DNA from: a virus | Direction: 5' to 3' (one strand) | Virus record (IMG/VR): IMGVR_UViG_3300036846_000867 | Span: 64,001 to 114,005 of that record | Length of the DNA stretch: 50,005 bases | Shown: one piece after another, positions 38,075-46,441 of the stretch | Layout of the letters: each line of letters starts with the position of its first letter | Position numbering within the stretch: position 1 is the first letter of the stretch | Program-made: the position numbers and the translations under genes | Notes under the pieces: model-generated | The model's input: only the letters and a program-made list of their open reading frames with translations | Told to the model about the DNA's origin: nothing | Databases searched by the model: none

Positions 38075-39823
38075 ATGACACTTTCAATCATCAAGCAAGG
38101 CAACCGCTGGATCGCCCGCTTCCCGTTCACACATGAGACGAAGAATGTCGTGAAGGCGGCAGGGTTCCGCTACGAGCCCACCACGCGGACGTGGTACACG
38201 CTCGACGAAACCATCGCACGGCGGCTCGATCCGGCCACGGCGGCGGCGGCGGTCGCGGAGGCCAATGCCACAATCGCGGCATCGCGCGCCGTATCGGCAG
38301 CGGTTAATGTGCCCTGCCCGGCGGGGCTGAGCTATCTGCCGTACCAGCTAGCGGGCGTCGTCTATGCGGCGGCCCGGAAGAATACGCTGATCGCCGACGG
38401 GATGGGGCTGGGCAAGACGATCCAGGCCATTGGCCTGATCAACAGCGATCCGAGCATTCGGAACGTGCTGGTGGTCTGCCCTGCATCGCTCAAGATCAAC
38501 TGGCAGCGGGAACTGGTGAAATGGCTGACGCGGCCGATGTCGGTCGAGATCGCCAACGGTGCGTGGCCCACCGCGAATATCGTGATCGTGAACTACGATA
38601 TCTTGCGGAAATGGCGGCCTGCCATCGATGCGGTTAGCTGGGATTTGCTGATCGTTGATGAGGCCCATTACGTCAAGAACAGCAAGGCGCTGCGGACCAA
38701 GCTGCTGTTGGGCGCAAAGGCTAAGCCAGCGCGGGGCCGCACACCGGCACAAGAGGCGGTCGCGCCGATCCGGGCCAAGCGGCGGCTGTTCCTGACCGGG
38801 ACGCCCCTCGTCAACCGGCCCAGCGAATTGTGGTCGCTGGTGGAGGCGCTCGATCCGCACGATTTGGGCCGGAATTTCTTCGGCTTCATGAAGCGGTACA
38901 CCAACGCCCATCACAACGGCTATGGCTGGGATTTCTCGGGCGCATCCAATCTGGACGAATTACAGCAGCGGCTGCGGTCGAAATTCATGATCCGGCGGCT
39001 GAAGGCCGATGTGCTGACAGAATTGCCGGCCAAGCGGCGGCAGATCATTCTCCTGCCGCAGACCGATCAGGCGGCGCGGGCGGCGGTGGCCGCCGAGCGG
39101 GCTGCCTTCGAGCGGCGGGATGCCGAACGGGCGATGGCGCGGGCCGATGCCGAGCGGGCGCAGGCGACTGGCGACGATGCGGCCTATGCCGCTGCGGTGG
39201 CCCGGCTAAAGCAGGCGCAGGGGCTGCTCTTCGAGGAAATGTCGCGACTGCGGCACGAGACGGCGGTGCAGAAAATCCCGCAGGTAATCGAGCATCTGAC
39301 CGATTGCCTCGACAGCGAGGAAAAAGTGGTGGTGTTCGTCCATCATCACGATGTCGCGCACGCCCTCAAGAATGCCTTCCCGACGGCGGCGGTGCTGACC
39401 GGCGAGATCGGGATGACGCAGCGGCAGGCGGAAATCGACCGGTTCATGACCGATCCCGATTGCCGGTTGTTCATCGGCTCGATCCAGGCCGCTGGCGTCG
39501 GTCTGACGCTGACCGTCGCGAGCCACGTGGTGTTCGCAGAACTCGATTGGGTGCCGGGCAATATCTCCCAGGCCGAAGATCGGCTGCACCGGATCGGCCA
39601 GACCAACAGCGTGCTGGTCCAGCATCTGGTGTTCGACGGCAGCATCGATGCCCGGATGGCGGCGGTGATCATCGAAAAGCAGGCGGTGATCGAGGCGGCA
39701 ATCGACACCCATACCGATGCGGTGGCACTGAGCCCCGAGCAACAGGCAGTCCTCGCCGAGGCCAACCGGCCTGCTCCTGCCACCGATGGGACGGTGCCCG
39801 AATATTCGGAGGTACCCTTCTAA
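38075..39823 (+). CDS. SNF2-family DNA helicase/translocase with HARP-like N-terminus
   Basis: Start at 38075 has GAGGA upstream. The 582-residue protein begins with a HARP-like segment (FRYEPTTRTWYTLDETIARR, about residues 29-50). SF2 motifs are clear: motif I ADGMGLGKTIQAIGL, motif II DEAHYVKN, motif III LTGTPLVNRPSELW, motif V VGLTLTVASHVVFAELDW, motif VI EDRLHRIGQ. SNF2 enzymes move along DNA and remodel forks or protein-DNA complexes; the HARP-like part suggests annealing or fork regression. It heads the plus-strand operon. Confidence 0.92.
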   Translation: MTLSIIKQGNRWIARFPFTHETKNVVKAAGFRYEPTTRTWYTLDETIARRLDPATAAAAVAEANATIAASRAVSAAVNVPCPAGLSYLPYQLAGVVYAAARKNTLIADGMGLGKTIQAIGLINSDPSIRNVLVVCPASLKINWQRELVKWLTRPMSVEIANGAWPTANIVIVNYDILRKWRPAIDAVSWDLLIVDEAHYVKNSKALRTKLLLGAKAKPARGRTPAQEAVAPIRAKRRLFLTGTPLVNRPSELWSLVEALDPHDLGRNFFGFMKRYTNAHHNGYGWDFSGASNLDELQQRLRSKFMIRRLKADVLTELPAKRRQIILLPQTDQAARAAVAAERAAFERRDAERAMARADAERAQATGDDAAYAAAVARLKQAQGLLFEEMSRLRHETAVQKIPQVIEHLTDCLDSEEKVVVFVHHHDVAHALKNAFPTAAVLTGEIGMTQRQAEIDRFMTDPDCRLFIGSIQAAGVGLTLTVASHVVFAELDWVPGNISQAEDRLHRIGQTNSVLVQHLVFDGSIDARMAAVIIEKQAVIEAAIDTHTDAVALSPEQQAVLAEANRPAPATDGTVPEYSEVPF

Positions 39824-40095
39824 TGCCCGATCTGCCAAACACCGAACAAGAGCAACGGGCGAAATGGGATTTGCTGCTCTCGGATATCGAATATCGGCAA
39901 GCGCAGCTACGGTTAATTTATCGACAGTCTCGATGGGAAACACCGCGAGCAATCGCAATGATGGCTTTAGCCTTGGCAGCGCTGATTGCCGCCGGGCGGC
40001 TCACCGATCTGGTGTGGCCATCCGGCCCGCAAGCCATTGCCGTCCACTTCGACCAACCGATTATAGTTCACTTCGACCAACAGAAAGGCCCCTGA
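39823..40095 (+). CDS. Small membrane protein (90 aa)
   Basis: ATG at 39823 overlaps the helicase stop (TAATG). Starts MPDLPNTEQEQRAKWDLLLS, a charged amphipathic half. Residues about 46-62 are hydrophobic (AIAMMALALAALIAAG), then a short tail containing the repeated segment VHFDQ. Single-pass topology. Function unknown. Confidence 0.65.
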   Translation: MPDLPNTEQEQRAKWDLLLSDIEYRQAQLRLIYRQSRWETPRAIAMMALALAALIAAGRLTDLVWPSGPQAIAVHFDQPIIVHFDQQKGP

Positions 40096-40096
40096 A

Positions 40097-40708
40097 ATGT
40101 GCATGCTCATTCATCATCCCGCCAGCGCGAAGCGGTTCACGCGCCGGGAATTCGACGATTTCTATGATCGCTCACCGGACGGCTTCGGCGTCATGTGGCG
40201 GTCTGCGAACGGCACCGTGCGCAGCCGCAAGGGCCGCTTCTCCCGCAGTATGTGCTGGAAGACGTACCGCTCCCTGCTGGCCAGCGGCTGCACCGAAATG
40301 GTGCTGCACTGGCGCTATGCCACGGCGGGACCGCGCGACGACGCCAACTGTCATCCGTTCGTCGTCGCGGGCGCGCTAATGATGCACAACGGGCCGCATC
40401 TCGGTCCCTCGACCGACACCATGAGCGACACTGCGGTCTTCGCCGAGCGCGTTCTCGGTCCCTCTCTCAAGGAGAGCCCGAACCGTCTCAGGGATCGGAA
40501 CTGGCTGAATTGGCTGAACCGCCGGATCGGCGGCGACAGGCTGATCATCTGGGACAAGCGCTCGCCCGCCCCGGTCATCGTCGGCGAAGACAAGGGGCTG
40601 TGGTACAAGGGACGCTGGTATAGCAATCAATATGCGTGGTCGTCCAGCGACACCCGGCCGAAATTCAATTTCGATTTCGACGATGACGAGGAAGAGATAG
40701 AGGCATGA
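40097..40708 (+). CDS. Class II glutamine amidotransferase-like (Ntn hydrolase) protein
   Basis: Starts MCMLIHH, so removing Met exposes Cys2, the expected nucleophile of class II amidotransferases. The segment LHWRYATAGPRDDANCHPFV and then LMMHNGPHL matches the glutamine-binding and oxyanion motifs (R..T.G....N.HP, NG). The C-terminal 60 residues are acidic (DFDDDEEEIEA). It would release ammonia from glutamine for an amidotransfer reaction; the acceptor is unknown. Related GAT domains occur in phage enzymes that make deazaguanine bases. No synthetase domain is attached here. Confidence 0.78.
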   Translation: MCMLIHHPASAKRFTRREFDDFYDRSPDGFGVMWRSANGTVRSRKGRFSRSMCWKTYRSLLASGCTEMVLHWRYATAGPRDDANCHPFVVAGALMMHNGPHLGPSTDTMSDTAVFAERVLGPSLKESPNRLRDRNWLNWLNRRIGGDRLIIWDKRSPAPVIVGEDKGLWYKGRWYSNQYAWSSSDTRPKFNFDFDDDEEEIEA

Positions 40709-40995
40709 AGGCCAACAATTACGAATGCGGTATCTACGACGACGGCGAGATTTATATCCAGACCGAGCCGCGTCAGATGGAGGCCAATAACGGTCGCGTC
40801 TATCTGACTGCGGGGGAGCTTCGCCGCCTGCTGACGCTGGCCGAGAACGCGGTCAAGGAGGAAGTTGCCTGCCGCAATCCGCGTGCCCGCGATGCCGGCT
40901 GGATCGTCGCGTTCTGCCATTGCGACGTTTGCACCGCGCGGCGGGCCGAGAATATCGGTCTCGCAATGCGGCGATGCGAAGGAATAGCCTTATGA
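40705..40995 (+). CDS. Unknown protein with Cys-rich C-terminus (96 aa)
   Basis: Start overlaps the amidotransferase stop (ATGA). Starts MKANNYECGIYDDGEIYIQT, beta-rich, then a helix (AGELRRLLTLAENAVKEEVA) and AFCHCDVCTARRAENIG, a CxCxxC-like zinc site. Co-transcribed with the amidotransferase. Family unknown. Confidence 0.62.
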   Translation: MKANNYECGIYDDGEIYIQTEPRQMEANNGRVYLTAGELRRLLTLAENAVKEEVACRNPRARDAGWIVAFCHCDVCTARRAENIGLAMRRCEGIAL

Positions 40996-41219
40996 CCACT
41001 GAAGAAACCAACAAGCTGATTGCCGAACAGCAAAAACTCCTCGCCGAAGCGCTAAAATTCTCGGCCGAGGAGCAGAAGCTGCGGCACGAGGCGGTTAAGT
41101 TCTCAGCCGAGGAACAAAAGCTGCGGATCGAGCGCTACCTGCTGCCGCTGGCAATGGCTGGCGCGTTCTTCGGCTCACTGGTCGGCGTCGCGACCCTGGT
41201 GATCCATCTTGGCCGATGA
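40992..41219 (+). CDS. Coiled-coil membrane protein (75 aa)
   Basis: ATG at 40992 overlaps the preceding stop. Residues 1-48 form a coiled coil with a 14-residue internal repeat (KFSAEEQKLR twice). Residues about 50-70 are hydrophobic (LLPLAMAGAFFGSLVGVATL). Last gene of the plus-strand operon. Possible membrane anchor for replication or superinfection functions; unknown. Confidence 0.65.
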   Translation: MTTEETNKLIAEQQKLLAEALKFSAEEQKLRHEAVKFSAEEQKLRIERYLLPLAMAGAFFGSLVGVATLVIHLGR

Positions 41220-41228
41220 ATAGCGCGC

Positions 41229-41265
41229 GTGACGCTGGGGATTTATGGCATTTCTCCCCAATCAC
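41229..41265. terminator. Possible bidirectional terminator between convergent operons
   Basis: GTGA-cgc-TGGGGA pairs with TCCCCA-a-TCAC around a loop of about 12 bases, in the 123-base gap between convergent gene ends. There is no strong T-run, so confidence is modest. Confidence 0.4.
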
Positions 41266-41342
41266 GCCGGTATAGACGGCCAGTCACGTTAGAACCCCGT
41301 CAGCCCGTGGCACGGTTTGCCTTACTACGTGCGCGACGGGCA

Positions 41343-41537
41343 CTAAGCCGGAAAGATCATTACCACGTAGTTATCGCCCTCGAAAGCCTTGAGCGCCCGC
41401 TCAAGGCTTTTGTAGCGTTTATGCACCATCAAGGCGGATGACAGCCAGCAATGCGGCGGCAGACAATCCATCCACATCAGCGACACATAGAAATATCCGT
41501 CAGTCCGCCAACGCACGCCGTATGTACTCTCGGTCAT
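41343..41537 (-). CDS. Small unknown protein (64 aa)
   Basis: ATG at 41537 overlaps the preceding stop (ATGA). Starts MTESTYGVRWRTDGYFYVSL and has Met/Trp/Cys-rich middle (MWMDCLPPHCWLSS). The C-terminus RYKSLERALKAFEGDNYVVM resembles short single-domain proteins. Last gene of the minus-strand replication operon. Unknown. Confidence 0.58.
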   Translation of the reverse strand: MTESTYGVRWRTDGYFYVSLMWMDCLPPHCWLSSALMVHKRYKSLERALKAFEGDNYVVMIFPA

Positions 41538-42055
41538 GGCTCGCGCATCGCGCGGGCCATGCCGTCGAGATAGATGCAATCAAGCGCGACCCCTCCGTCG
41601 TCGTACTCTTCGCCAATAGCGCAGCACGCCCGTAAGTCCGGATGCCATTTGATCCCCGGCGGTAATTCGCTCCAGCGACGATGATGCCCCTCCGCCAAGA
41701 TGCTTTGCACGCTTCGCACGATTACCGGTTCCGGCCCCGGTTTCATATACGCTTCCCAGCGCTCGATTGCCTTGCAGATACCACAAATCAATGGCGGCAC
41801 ACGTCGGAAGACACCAAATACAAAGATCGTCTCGCCGCAACGCGAGCATCTGAATTTGTGGTGGTAATCCCGGCGATCTGCTTCTATATCGATTTTTACG
41901 CCAGTAGCCCCAGCCACGTGCAACGCCCGCGCGTGCGCCTTGCGGCGCGCAGCCGATTCGCTATCACCAAAAGCGAAAACAGGCTCCTCCCAAGGTAGCC
42001 CCGGTATCTCAGCGAACCAGCGTCCGTCGTCTTCGCGTTTAGTTTTGATTTTCAT
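41534..42055 (-). CDS. HicB-like domain fused to zinc ribbon (173 aa)
   Basis: Residues 1-48 resemble HicB antitoxin folds: KIKTKREDDGRWFAEIPGLP, then FAFGDSESAARRKAHARALH. A zinc ribbon follows (FRCSRCGETIFVFGVFRRVP then PLICGIC). The C-terminal part (LRACCAIGEEYDDGGVALDC) is Cys-rich. No HicA-like toxin lies next to it, so this is probably a repurposed HicB-like regulatory or binding domain, perhaps counteracting host HicA. Start overlaps the helicase stop. Confidence 0.65.
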   Translation of the reverse strand: MKIKTKREDDGRWFAEIPGLPWEEPVFAFGDSESAARRKAHARALHVAGATGVKIDIEADRRDYHHKFRCSRCGETIFVFGVFRRVPPLICGICKAIERWEAYMKPGPEPVIVRSVQSILAEGHHRRWSELPPGIKWHPDLRACCAIGEEYDDGGVALDCIYLDGMARAMREP

Positions 42056-43665
42056 GCCCGCAACCCCTTGATCAGTTCCGGATCGCCGACCAGCGCATCG
42101 AGCAGCGAGCGGCCTTCCTGATTGAAATCGAGGATGCGGCGCTCAATCGGGGCACAGACCAGATCGTCCATCACCAGCAGACGCTCACCGCGCGCCAGTG
42201 GGCGGCTCTCGGCTTGGCGGCGGCTGATCACGCCGGGCGGGCTCTCGAAGAACACCAGCCAATCGGCGCGGCTGAGATTGATCGCGGTGCCGCCGGTCGC
42301 GGCATTCGAGATGATCACCGGCAGATCGCCGTCCTGAAACTTGTCGATCAGAAGGCGCCGCTGCCCCATCGGCGTGCCGCCGTAAATCCAGCCGCATTTG
42401 ATCTTGAGCTTATGGAACAGCCGCACCAACTGCTCGCCGCTATGCGTGTAATCGTGGAAGATAACCACCTTAAACTCGTCGCCGATATCCTCAAATGTCT
42501 CCTCCAGCCAATCGAGCTTGGCACAATCGAGATCGAGGATGTGTTGCGCATTGGTATCCGGATCGACGACGACGGTAAACCCGGACGCGATCTGGCGCAG
42601 CCGCAGGAAGACATTCTCGACCGCCATGCGGCTGGCGGCGCGTTCCTTGATCGCCTCGATATGATCGTTGATCATCAGACGGTAGGCGGCCCGCTGCTTC
42701 GGCAGCATCGATAGCTCGATGACGTTCGACAGGACATTGGTGTCCTGAATTTCCGACAGCGACAGGCTCATCATCATGTGCTGGAGCTTGCTGCGCAGGA
42801 TGCCCATCCGCCGCTCGTGTTCCCTGGTTCCCGGCTTGGGAAACACATACTGCGAGCCCGACCGGTTGAAATGGTGATACTGGCGGTCGCCGAAGGCTTC
42901 CTCGAAAAAATACCGGTTGGTACTGAGGCTCTCGCCGCCATCGATCAGCAGCGCTTCGGCCCACAGCACAAAGGGATTGCGGCCGAACGGCGTACCGGTC
43001 AATCCGGCCCGCCAGTGACAGTGCTTCACCAATTCGACGGCGATCTTGAAACGCAGCGCCTGATCGTTCATCGCCTTGTGGATTTCGTCGATGATCACGC
43101 AATCGAAGAATTCCGCCACGGCGCGCAGCTTGGGCAAATCCGGATAGAGCTTGTTGCGGCCCTTCTTCGCCCCGCGTGTTACCTGCCGCATCACCGAGAA
43201 CAGTTCTTGCAGCGTGGACCACGTGGTGCAGACCGCAGCAGCGTCGCTCTCCAGCGCGTCGCACAGATCGTCCCAGGCGGTCTTGCCCGACCGGACGAAG
43301 CGGATGTCGAGCACGCTGTGGATACGGTACTGGCTCTCCCATTCATCGATGCCAATCGGGGCATGGGCGATGATCAGGCAGCGGTGAACCCTCTTTGTGG
43401 CCCGCAGAAACGACAGCCAGTCAAGCGACAGCTTGGTCTTGCCGGTCCGGGGGGACCAGTACCACAGGACGCGCTGCGCCCAGACGCCGAAGGCGAGGCC
43501 CTGGATTTGCGACAGGCGGGGAGGCGTGTGGAATGTGGGCTGCGCGCCATTCGAGATTTTAGCGATCAGATCGAGGCACCAATTCTCGCTCTTCTCCTTG
43601 ATCTCGATGGTCAATTTCGGCTTGGCGGTTAAAAACCGGTCGATAGCCTCCGGCGAAGTTGGCAC
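42052..43665 (-). CDS. SF2 DNA helicase (second)
   Basis: GTG start at 43665 with GAGGG upstream. The 537-residue protein has motif I SPRTGKTKLSLDWL, motif II DEIHKAMND, motif III AGLTGTPFGRNPF, motif V TGGTAINLSRADWLVFFESP and motif VI ISRRQAESRPLARG. This is the general SF2 layout of phage DEAD/SNF2-like helicases. It is more divergent than the plus-strand SNF2 protein and is not obviously its duplicate. Likely in replication or recombination. Confidence 0.88.
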   Translation of the reverse strand: MPTSPEAIDRFLTAKPKLTIEIKEKSENWCLDLIAKISNGAQPTFHTPPRLSQIQGLAFGVWAQRVLWYWSPRTGKTKLSLDWLSFLRATKRVHRCLIIAHAPIGIDEWESQYRIHSVLDIRFVRSGKTAWDDLCDALESDAAAVCTTWSTLQELFSVMRQVTRGAKKGRNKLYPDLPKLRAVAEFFDCVIIDEIHKAMNDQALRFKIAVELVKHCHWRAGLTGTPFGRNPFVLWAEALLIDGGESLSTNRYFFEEAFGDRQYHHFNRSGSQYVFPKPGTREHERRMGILRSKLQHMMMSLSLSEIQDTNVLSNVIELSMLPKQRAAYRLMINDHIEAIKERAASRMAVENVFLRLRQIASGFTVVVDPDTNAQHILDLDCAKLDWLEETFEDIGDEFKVVIFHDYTHSGEQLVRLFHKLKIKCGWIYGGTPMGQRRLLIDKFQDGDLPVIISNAATGGTAINLSRADWLVFFESPPGVISRRQAESRPLARGERLLVMDDLVCAPIERRILDFNQEGRSLLDALVGDPELIKGLRA

Positions 43666-43674
43666 TTAAATCCC

Positions 43675-43845
43675 TCAATCCACAGCCTTATCCACAGGCT
43701 TGATGACCGCGTCGAACATCACCAGAAATTCAGCCACCATACCACGTTCCATGCTGCGCATACGGGGATTTTGTTCGCTGTTGTGCAGCCTGATGAGAGC
43801 CGCCAGACATTTCTCGAAGCGGGGGTCTTTATTGATGTCTATCAT
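43675..43845 (-). CDS. Small unknown protein (56 aa)
   Basis: Starts MIDINKDPRFEKCLAALIRL and has Met/Arg-rich middle (RMRSMERGMVAEFLVMFD). TGATG overlap with the preceding stop. No family recognised. Confidence 0.58.
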   Translation of the reverse strand: MIDINKDPRFEKCLAALIRLHNSEQNPRMRSMERGMVAEFLVMFDAVIKPVDKAVD

Positions 43846-44081
43846 CAAAGGCGCGGTGCTAATGGGGCGGCTATGGTGCTCGCTTCCTTGAAGCTATCGA
43901 ACATCTTCTCGCCGTGCAATCGCCCCGCCAACCGGCGCAGCGTCACATTCCAGCCCGGTCGCAGCAACGCCAATTCGGCCAGCGCCAACAGGATCATCTG
44001 GCGGTCGGCCTCGTTGTCGTCCCATTCCGTAGCCGGGAGAGGCCATTCGATCATTTCTCTCATGCCGTTATACCCCATCAT
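43845..44081 (-). CDS. Small unknown protein (78 aa)
   Basis: ATG at 44081 has GGAGGAAGG upstream and lies inside the end of the DnaB-like gene. Sequence MMGYNGMREMIEWPLPATEW, then DDNEADRQMILLALAELALL and HGEKMFDSFKEAS. Helical. Could be a helicase loader or partner from its position, but that is only inference. Confidence 0.6.
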   Translation of the reverse strand: MMGYNGMREMIEWPLPATEWDDNEADRQMILLALAELALLRPGWNVTLRRLAGRLHGEKMFDSFKEASTIAAPLAPRL

Positions 44082-45519
44082 GGGTACCTTCCTCCTCTGC
44101 AAACCGGGAAACTTCCTCCGCCACTTCCGGGGACATCGGCACGCTGTTGGTGCAGAACTGCCCGGTTGCATAGGATTGTGTAATTTGCGCCGTCCATTTA
44201 TCCGGGGCGGTACGACAGGCATCGACATATATCCGCGCCAGATTGATCGACCGCTCCTGCGCCGTCTGGCTGTACGCGACGACGGTGTCGGCGGTGCCGA
44301 TCAGTGACCAATCCTCCGCAACATGCGTGCCAGTGACGATTCTCGCCGATGCCGAGGCCCGGTTGGTCTGCGTCGCGGTGACCATCGCCAGATTGCGCGA
44401 CACGGCAATGCCACGCAACGCCACGCCCAACCGCCCAAGTGACAGACGATGCTGACGAATATCGCCCATCTCCATCAGATTGATATAATCGAGGATCACA
44501 ATGTCGGGCTTAAAGCTGTCGCTGCGTTCGAGATGGTCCAGGAGATTGTTTAACTGCGCCACCGTCAGCGTCCCTGTCGGGAATTCCTGTACCAACAACC
44601 GCCCCGGCGAGCCCGCCTTGCCGGTAAATTTATACGGTTCGAGAGCCATGCCGAGCCCGGTCGCCGATTGCTCCCTGATCGCGCCGGGCGATGGTTCGCC
44701 GGTCGAATAATCAGGGAATTCCTTCCATTCCAGCCGTAACCGCCGCGTGCCATCGAAGGTGAAGGATGGCAGGCGCAGCGTCTTCGCCTCTTCGATGGTC
44801 AATTGCAGGAAAGCTTGCGTGTAGCGCTGCTGTGTTATCGCGGTTGAGTTCTCAAGGGTAATATGCAAGGCGTCGAGATGGGCTTCAACCGCACGCCTGC
44901 CGATCTGGATCAGCTTCCACGTCTTGCCGGATTTGCGCGGTCCCATATGCAAATAGAGTTCCCCGCGCCCCGGATGAATGCCGCGCTCGTCCAGCAGATC
45001 GATCCCGGAGGAAAATTCGATGCCCTCCGGCCGGTCAAGAAAGGACAACCACTTTGCCGTATCGTGCAGCCAGACGCCAGGTCTCGGCTTGACGACGGCA
45101 GAAGCGGCGTAGAGCGCGTCGCGCGCCCCGTCCATATCGTCCTTGTCGAGCCGGTCGTAAGCCGTGTCAAGCGACATCGCCATCTTGCGCCGCTCGATGA
45201 AGCGGTCGAGATCGTTCTGGACCACTCTGCCCTGAAGCCTAGGATGTAGCGCTTCCATACCATTGATAACATCGCGCAGGAACGTTCCGTCCCGGTGACG
45301 GATTTCCCGTTCCATATAATCGCTCAAGTGATTGCGTGGCGGGACGCCATAGCGTGCTACGTGATCCAGTGCAAATTTTGCGATGCGTTGATATTCTCGC
45401 GTCGAGAACAGTTCCGCCGTCAACTGCATGGCAAATGTCGGGGCCAGTTCAAAATCCCAGCCGAGCATCGTCAATACGTTGTCTTCGAGATTTTCTTCGA
45501 GCAGCCTTGCGATGGCCAT
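44068..45519 (-). CDS. DnaB-like replicative helicase
   Basis: A 483-residue RecA-fold ATPase. Walker A is HMGPRKSGKTWKL near residue 190; Walker B is DIVILDYINLMEMGD; a following TATQTNRAS matches DnaB motif 3/4. The N-terminal 165 residues are helical and acidic like the DnaB N-domain (LLEENLEDNVLTMLG). It should unwind DNA at the fork. Neighbours are recombination nuclease genes. The non-canonical P-loop (GPRKSGKT) still fits GxxxxGK[ST]. Confidence 0.88.
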   Translation of the reverse strand: MAIARLLEENLEDNVLTMLGWDFELAPTFAMQLTAELFSTREYQRIAKFALDHVARYGVPPRNHLSDYMEREIRHRDGTFLRDVINGMEALHPRLQGRVVQNDLDRFIERRKMAMSLDTAYDRLDKDDMDGARDALYAASAVVKPRPGVWLHDTAKWLSFLDRPEGIEFSSGIDLLDERGIHPGRGELYLHMGPRKSGKTWKLIQIGRRAVEAHLDALHITLENSTAITQQRYTQAFLQLTIEEAKTLRLPSFTFDGTRRLRLEWKEFPDYSTGEPSPGAIREQSATGLGMALEPYKFTGKAGSPGRLLVQEFPTGTLTVAQLNNLLDHLERSDSFKPDIVILDYINLMEMGDIRQHRLSLGRLGVALRGIAVSRNLAMVTATQTNRASASARIVTGTHVAEDWSLIGTADTVVAYSQTAQERSINLARIYVDACRTAPDKWTAQITQSYATGQFCTNSVPMSPEVAEEVSRFAEEEGTHDGV

Positions 45520-45534
45520 CGATTTGTCCCTCGA

Positions 45535-46233
45535 TCAGTGACCGATTTCCTGGCCCCAGACCAACACATGGAGTTGCGGAAGACAGATGCAGTCCATCAG
45601 CTTCGGACGCTTGATCATGCTTTCGGCTAGCCATTTATACCGTTGCAGCACGGCCCCGGCGGGATAAGCATGGGCCACAGTGGTACCGGCCGAGAGATAC
45701 AGCGGCACATCCGGCATAAAGCGGTGGATGCGTTCGGCAAAATCGAGATCGGCATCGTCAAAGCAGACGATCTTCAGCACCATGCGGTCGCGCAGCCTAA
45801 CATGATATTTTTGCAATACTGCCGGATTAAACCGCTTCTCCATCCACGATGACGGTCCCTTTGGCGACACTGTCACCAGATGACAGTATTCCAACCAGTC
45901 GCGCCAGACGGCTCCCTGCGTTTCGACGGCGATCTTTTGAAACAAGCGCAGTTCAATAATGATCGTCGCCAAATCCCAATCGACCGGATCGCCACCGGTC
46001 ACCGTCAGCCACGGTGCAGGCGGCAGCTTCGATAACTCTTTGACGATCTCGACCGCCGTCAGCCTGCGGGCCTTGCCGCTGTTGGCAGGATCGACGGCAT
46101 GCATGCTGTCGCACCAAGTACACCGATAGCTGCAACCGAATGTGCGCAGGAAATGCGACAGCTTCCCGGCGAGCGCGCCTTCGCCCTGGATTGTCGGCCC
46201 GAATATCTCGCTGACCATGATGTGGTCGGGCAT
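45535..46233 (-). CDS. queE: 7-carboxy-7-deazaguanine synthase, QueE-like
   Basis: A 232-residue radical SAM protein. N-terminal IFGPTIQGEGALAGKLSHFL is the QueE signature. The [4Fe-4S] motif is CSYRCTWCD (CxxxCxxC), followed by WLTVTGGDPVDW and later VAVETQGAVW-like IAVETQGAVW. QueE converts CPH4 to CDG, the base of queuosine, preQ0 and modified deazaguanine DNA. Only QueE, not QueC, QueD or FolE, is seen here. The others may lie outside. Length is normal. Confidence 0.92.
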   Translation of the reverse strand: MPDHIMVSEIFGPTIQGEGALAGKLSHFLRTFGCSYRCTWCDSMHAVDPANSGKARRLTAVEIVKELSKLPPAPWLTVTGGDPVDWDLATIIIELRLFQKIAVETQGAVWRDWLEYCHLVTVSPKGPSSWMEKRFNPAVLQKYHVRLRDRMVLKIVCFDDADLDFAERIHRFMPDVPLYLSAGTTVAHAYPAGAVLQRYKWLAESMIKRPKLMDCICLPQLHVLVWGQEIGH

Positions 46234-46234
46234 T

Positions 46235-46441
46235 TCACTTGTCCCGCGACAATAGGAAATGCAGCCGCAGTATTAGTGACACCAACCAATCGGTCAGCGG
46301 CGTGCGACGGCCCTGAAAGGGATTGTCCCATCCGCTCCAGCCGTCAAGAAATTCCGGCCCGCCCTTCTGCGGCTTGCTCTCTGCCTTGTCGTTCTGCCGG
46401 TTCCGGATCGACCGCCCCCACCAATCGCGAACCGCCTTCAT
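46235..46441 (-). CDS. Small unknown protein overlapping the SbcC-like gene (68 aa)
   Basis: Start at 46441 (MKAVRDWWGRSIRNRQNDKA) lies inside the end of the SbcC-like gene with a 98-base overlap, longer than usual here. The non-overlapping half reads WSGWDNPFQGRRTPLTDWLV and then a hydrophobic segment (SLILRLHFLLS), which looks protein-like. Single-span C-terminal anchor possible. Moderate to low confidence. Confidence 0.45.
   Translation of the reverse strand: MKAVRDWWGRSIRNRQNDKAESKPQKGGPEFLDGWSGWDNPFQGRRTPLTDWLVSLILRLHFLLSRDK

Noticed and set aside
38830-40095. 421-codon +1 frame overlapping the SNF2 helicase
   Set aside because: Only its last 90 codons (from 39823) form a supported gene, translationally coupled to the helicase stop. 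The upstream part is a shadow.
41220-41342. Intergenic gap considered as a tRNA
   Set aside because: No cloverleaf, T-loop or anticodon arm could be drawn. Only a hairpin is present.
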